Below the pieces are notes generated by a model. That model was not told where the DNA came from. It worked only from the letters and a program-made list of their open reading frames with translations, and did no database searches. Position numbers and translations under genes: made by a program. Below are positions 63,201 to 64,000 of a stretch of DNA of 64,000 nucleotides, one piece after another. This DNA comes from Bacillus albus (lineage in GTDB: Bacteria; Bacillota; Bacilli; Bacillales; Bacillaceae_G): the NCBI RefSeq assembly GCF_001884185.1, contig NZ_MAOE01000135.1, positions 42,893-106,892 of the forward strand, in the 5' to 3' direction. Each line of letters opens with the position of its first letter. Position 1 is the first letter of the stretch.

Positions 63201-63271
63201 ATGGAAATGAGAAAAACCATGATGATAACAGCGGCACGGTTTTTTAATGAAAACTTCGTTAACCTATCCAT
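60227..63271 (-). CDS. RND efflux transporter (AcrB/SwrC family)
   Basis: A 1014-residue pump with 12 membrane segments and two large extracellular loops (about 35-330 and 550-850). TM4 carries the proton-relay aspartates in GGLAVAVGRLVDDSIVVIENI (in part). The family start is FSLKNRAAVIIMVFLISILG (about 6-25). SwrC of B. subtilis exports surfactin and similar drugs; the substrate here is unknown. ATG 63271 follows GGAGGAA; an in-frame extension upstream has no site. No membrane-fusion partner gene is adjacent. Confidence 0.93.
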   Translation of the reverse strand: MDRLTKFSLKNRAAVIIMVFLISILGVYSGSKLPMEFLPSIDNPAVTVTTLSPGLDAEAMTKEVTDPLEKQFRNLEHVDTITSSTHEGLSRIDIAYTSKANMKDAAREVEKAINTIKLPKDATKPVVSQLNTSMIPLAQIAIQKQNGFSKADEKQIEKEIVPQLESIDGVANVMFFGKSASELSIILDPNQLKDKNVTTEQILKVLQGKETSTPAGAVTVNKEEYNLRVIGDIKNVDDIKNITVAPQVKLQDVAQIELKQHYDTISHINGEEGTGLIIMKEPSKNAVAIGKEIDKKINDISKQYKDQFSIKLLASTHEQVENAVTSMGKEVILGAIAATLIILIFLRNFRTTLIAVVSIPLSILLTLFLLHQSNITLNTLTLGGLAVAVGRLVDDSIVVIENIFRRLQKESFSKDIILDATKEVAVAITSSTLTTVAVFLPIGLVSGVIGKLMLPMVLAVVYSILSSLIVALTVVPLMAFLLLKKTKHKKPSSSPRYVATLKWALSHKFIILLTSFLLFAGSIAAYVLLPKANIKSEDDTMLSINMTFPADYAPETQKQTAFDFEKKLLSNSDVTDVILRMGSSAEDAQWGQTTKNNLASILVVFKKGSNIDQYIKELKQEQKTFEPAELDYIKMSYSSSGGGNNLQFNVTATNETNLKEAATIVETKLKDISALSKVKTNLEDSKKEWQIHVDQTKAEQLGLTPELAAQQVAFLMKKSPIGEVSINDEKTTIMIEHKKVNITKQEDILNTNILSPINGPIPLKDIATISEKQLQTEVFHKDGKETIQITAEASNEDLSKVSKEVNEVIANLDLPSGAKVAIAGATESMQENFTDLFKIMGIAIGIVYLIMVITFGQARAPFAILFSLPLAAVGGILGLIISGTPVDVNSLIGALMLIGIVVTNAIVLIERVQQNREHGMDTREALLEAGSTRLRPIIMTAITTIVAMLPLLFGQSQAGSMVSKSLAVVVIGGLAVSTVLTLVVVPVMYELLDKIGRKRRSRRKMSTSTETPDI

Positions 63272-63779
63272 AAAGTAATTCCTCCATTGGTTTATTTGTA
63301 GTTGAGTACGTCCTTCCTTACTATATAACAAAAAATGGATATTTTTCATTAATTAAATGTAAAAAAATTCTAACAATAATCTTAAGTTAATGTTTTTGTT
63401 AGAATTTCTTTATTTCCTTCGTTATTCGCGGTGATAAGATTTTTATCTCAAGCTTTGGTTGGAGCCGAGGTGTCTGTGAACACACGATTCGTTCAACAAA
63501 TAATTTGTGTGGGAGAACAAAAAAATCAGCATGTTCGTTTTATTAGGAAGTGAACATACTGATTCGAGAGGAAAGTGACGAATCTATATTGTCATTCTAT
63601 AGAGAAGAAATGATTATGGGGTTTAATATAGAAGAGAATCGGATTATAAAATGAGGTTTGGTCAATTAGAGTGTATTGGTATACAATTTAAATAGCTGTT
63701 TTCTTTAGATGGGATGAGGTGTTTCTATTATAGAAGAAAGTAGGTTGGATATTTTTTTGTGTTTTTTTTTAAAAAACAC
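63272..63779. other. Long AT-rich intergenic region before the rRNA promoters
   Basis: About 500 bases without a credible gene. It contains the RND promoter region, a dyad near TGTGAACACA (about 63475), a minus-strand terminator-like hairpin at 63519-63564, and T-rich tracts at 63752-63770. Confidence 0.5.
63519..63564 (-). terminator. Orphan terminator-like hairpin
   Basis: AATCAG-C-ATGTTC pairs with GAACAT-A-CTGATT (one mismatch) around a 15-base loop; on the minus strand it is followed by seven T. No minus-strand gene lies just upstream of it in the window. Confidence 0.6.
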
Positions 63780-63808
63780 TTGTTATTTAAAAACCATAAT
63801 GGTATATT
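63780..63808 (+). promoter_or_regulatory. Ribosomal RNA operon promoter P1
   Basis: TTGTTA (63780-63785), 17-base spacer, TATATT (63803-63808), preceded by A/T-rich tracts like an UP element. Confidence 0.8.
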
Positions 63809-63867
63809 AATAAACGTCGCTGATGCGGAAACGCAGAAAACGACAAAAAAGAAATTTTAAAACGCAG

Positions 63868-63896
63868 TTGACATCGAAAAATGAAGATGTTAATAT
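63868..63896 (+). promoter_or_regulatory. Ribosomal RNA operon promoter P2
   Basis: Consensus TTGACA (63868-63873), 17-base spacer, TAATAT (63891-63896). Confidence 0.9.
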
Positions 63897-63902
63897 GATG
63901 AA

Positions 63903-64000
63903 GTCGCTTCTGAAGCGGCAGACAAGTTCTTTGAAAACTGAACGAAACAAACAACGTGAAACGTCAATTTTTATTTTAGATGCTAGACAAACTAACTTTA
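63903..64000 (+). other. Leader of a 16S rRNA transcript
   Basis: The sequence after P2 (GTCGCTTCTGAAGCGGC hairpin, then TTCTTTGAAAACTGAAC and GATGCTAGACAAACTAAC) is the conserved Bacillus pre-16S leader with antitermination-like and processing elements. The mature 16S rRNA begins just beyond the window. Confidence 0.88.

Noticed and set aside
1-64000. Prophage, insertion sequences, integrases, CRISPR arrays, toxin-antitoxin or defence islands
   Set aside because: No transposase, recombinase, regularly spaced repeat array or characteristic gene was found, and composition is uniform across the window.

Overview
The window is about 35% GC chromosomal DNA from a member of the Bacillus cereus group. 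The diagnostic content is a phosphatidylcholine phospholipase C / sphingomyelinase pair (plcB-sph), an InhA-family immune inhibitor metalloprotease, PlcR-type boxes (TATGNA-N4-TNCATA) upstream of both, the 114-residue NaK-type channel with a TVGDG filter, sortase A with its catalytic residues at the B. anthracis positions, and a GerA-family spore germinant receptor operon. From memory, several proteins differ by a few residues from the B. cereus reference versions, so this may be another species or lineage of the group. Strain assignment would need a database comparison. There is no prophage, insertion sequence, integrase, CRISPR array or tRNA. The region reads as conserved core chromosome ending just upstream of a ribosomal RNA operon.

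Layout. 1-1816: end of a MarR regulator and a 14-TM drug exporter. 1852-8303: ribose operon rbsRKDACB plus a transaldolase-like aldolase, behind a promoter holding a LacI/CcpA-type operator and a separate perfect 20-bp palindrome. 8318-17142: secreted virulence enzymes (inhA2, plcB, sph) with PlcR boxes, interleaved with small membrane proteins, an MFS exporter, butanediol dehydrogenase and the NaK channel. 17212-20844: a PLP fold-III enzyme overlapping a lactone-oxidase-type flavoprotein, then a VanZ-RDD fusion. 21017-27514: envelope genes (undecaprenyl-diphosphate phosphatase, soluble chemoreceptor-like protein, WalR-box-preceded 3D-domain protein, HTH/membrane pair, sortase A, YHYH/coiled-coil protein). 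27544-40558: mostly transport (peptide, branched-chain amino acids, amino acids, purines, K+/H+), plus DUF2339, a secreted amidotransferase-fold-like protein, a second HTH/membrane pair and an acetyltransferase. 40779-44550: cytochrome aa3 quinol oxidase qoxABCD. 44833-50357: amino acid permease, C39-like protease, and an M20 amidohydrolase/DUF3311/sodium-symporter operon. 50416-54318: gerA-type operon (probably gerL) with an extra 45-codon gene. 54379-56733: feoA with feoB split into two genes. 57009-60029: Pho-box-preceded pstS-pstC-pstA without pstB. 60083-60184: a gene remnant. 60227-63271: RND efflux pump. 63780-64000: tandem rRNA promoters and the 16S leader.

How the genes fit together. 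The ribose operon imports and phosphorylates ribose, and the aldolase downstream fits pentose-phosphate use. The PlcR-box genes make secreted lipases and a protease. The qox operon makes the terminal oxidase. The pst and feo operons serve phosphate and ferrous iron uptake, each with a matching predicted operator. Almost every transcription unit ends in a strong stem-loop, often shared by convergent genes.

I did not find an obviously undescribed multi-gene system. The best leads are the PLP-enzyme/lactone-oxidase pair, the naturally split FeoB, the small fourth gene of the germinant-receptor operon, the terminator-like hairpin in the inhA2 leader, the palindrome inside the rbs promoter, and the two HTH/membrane gene pairs.
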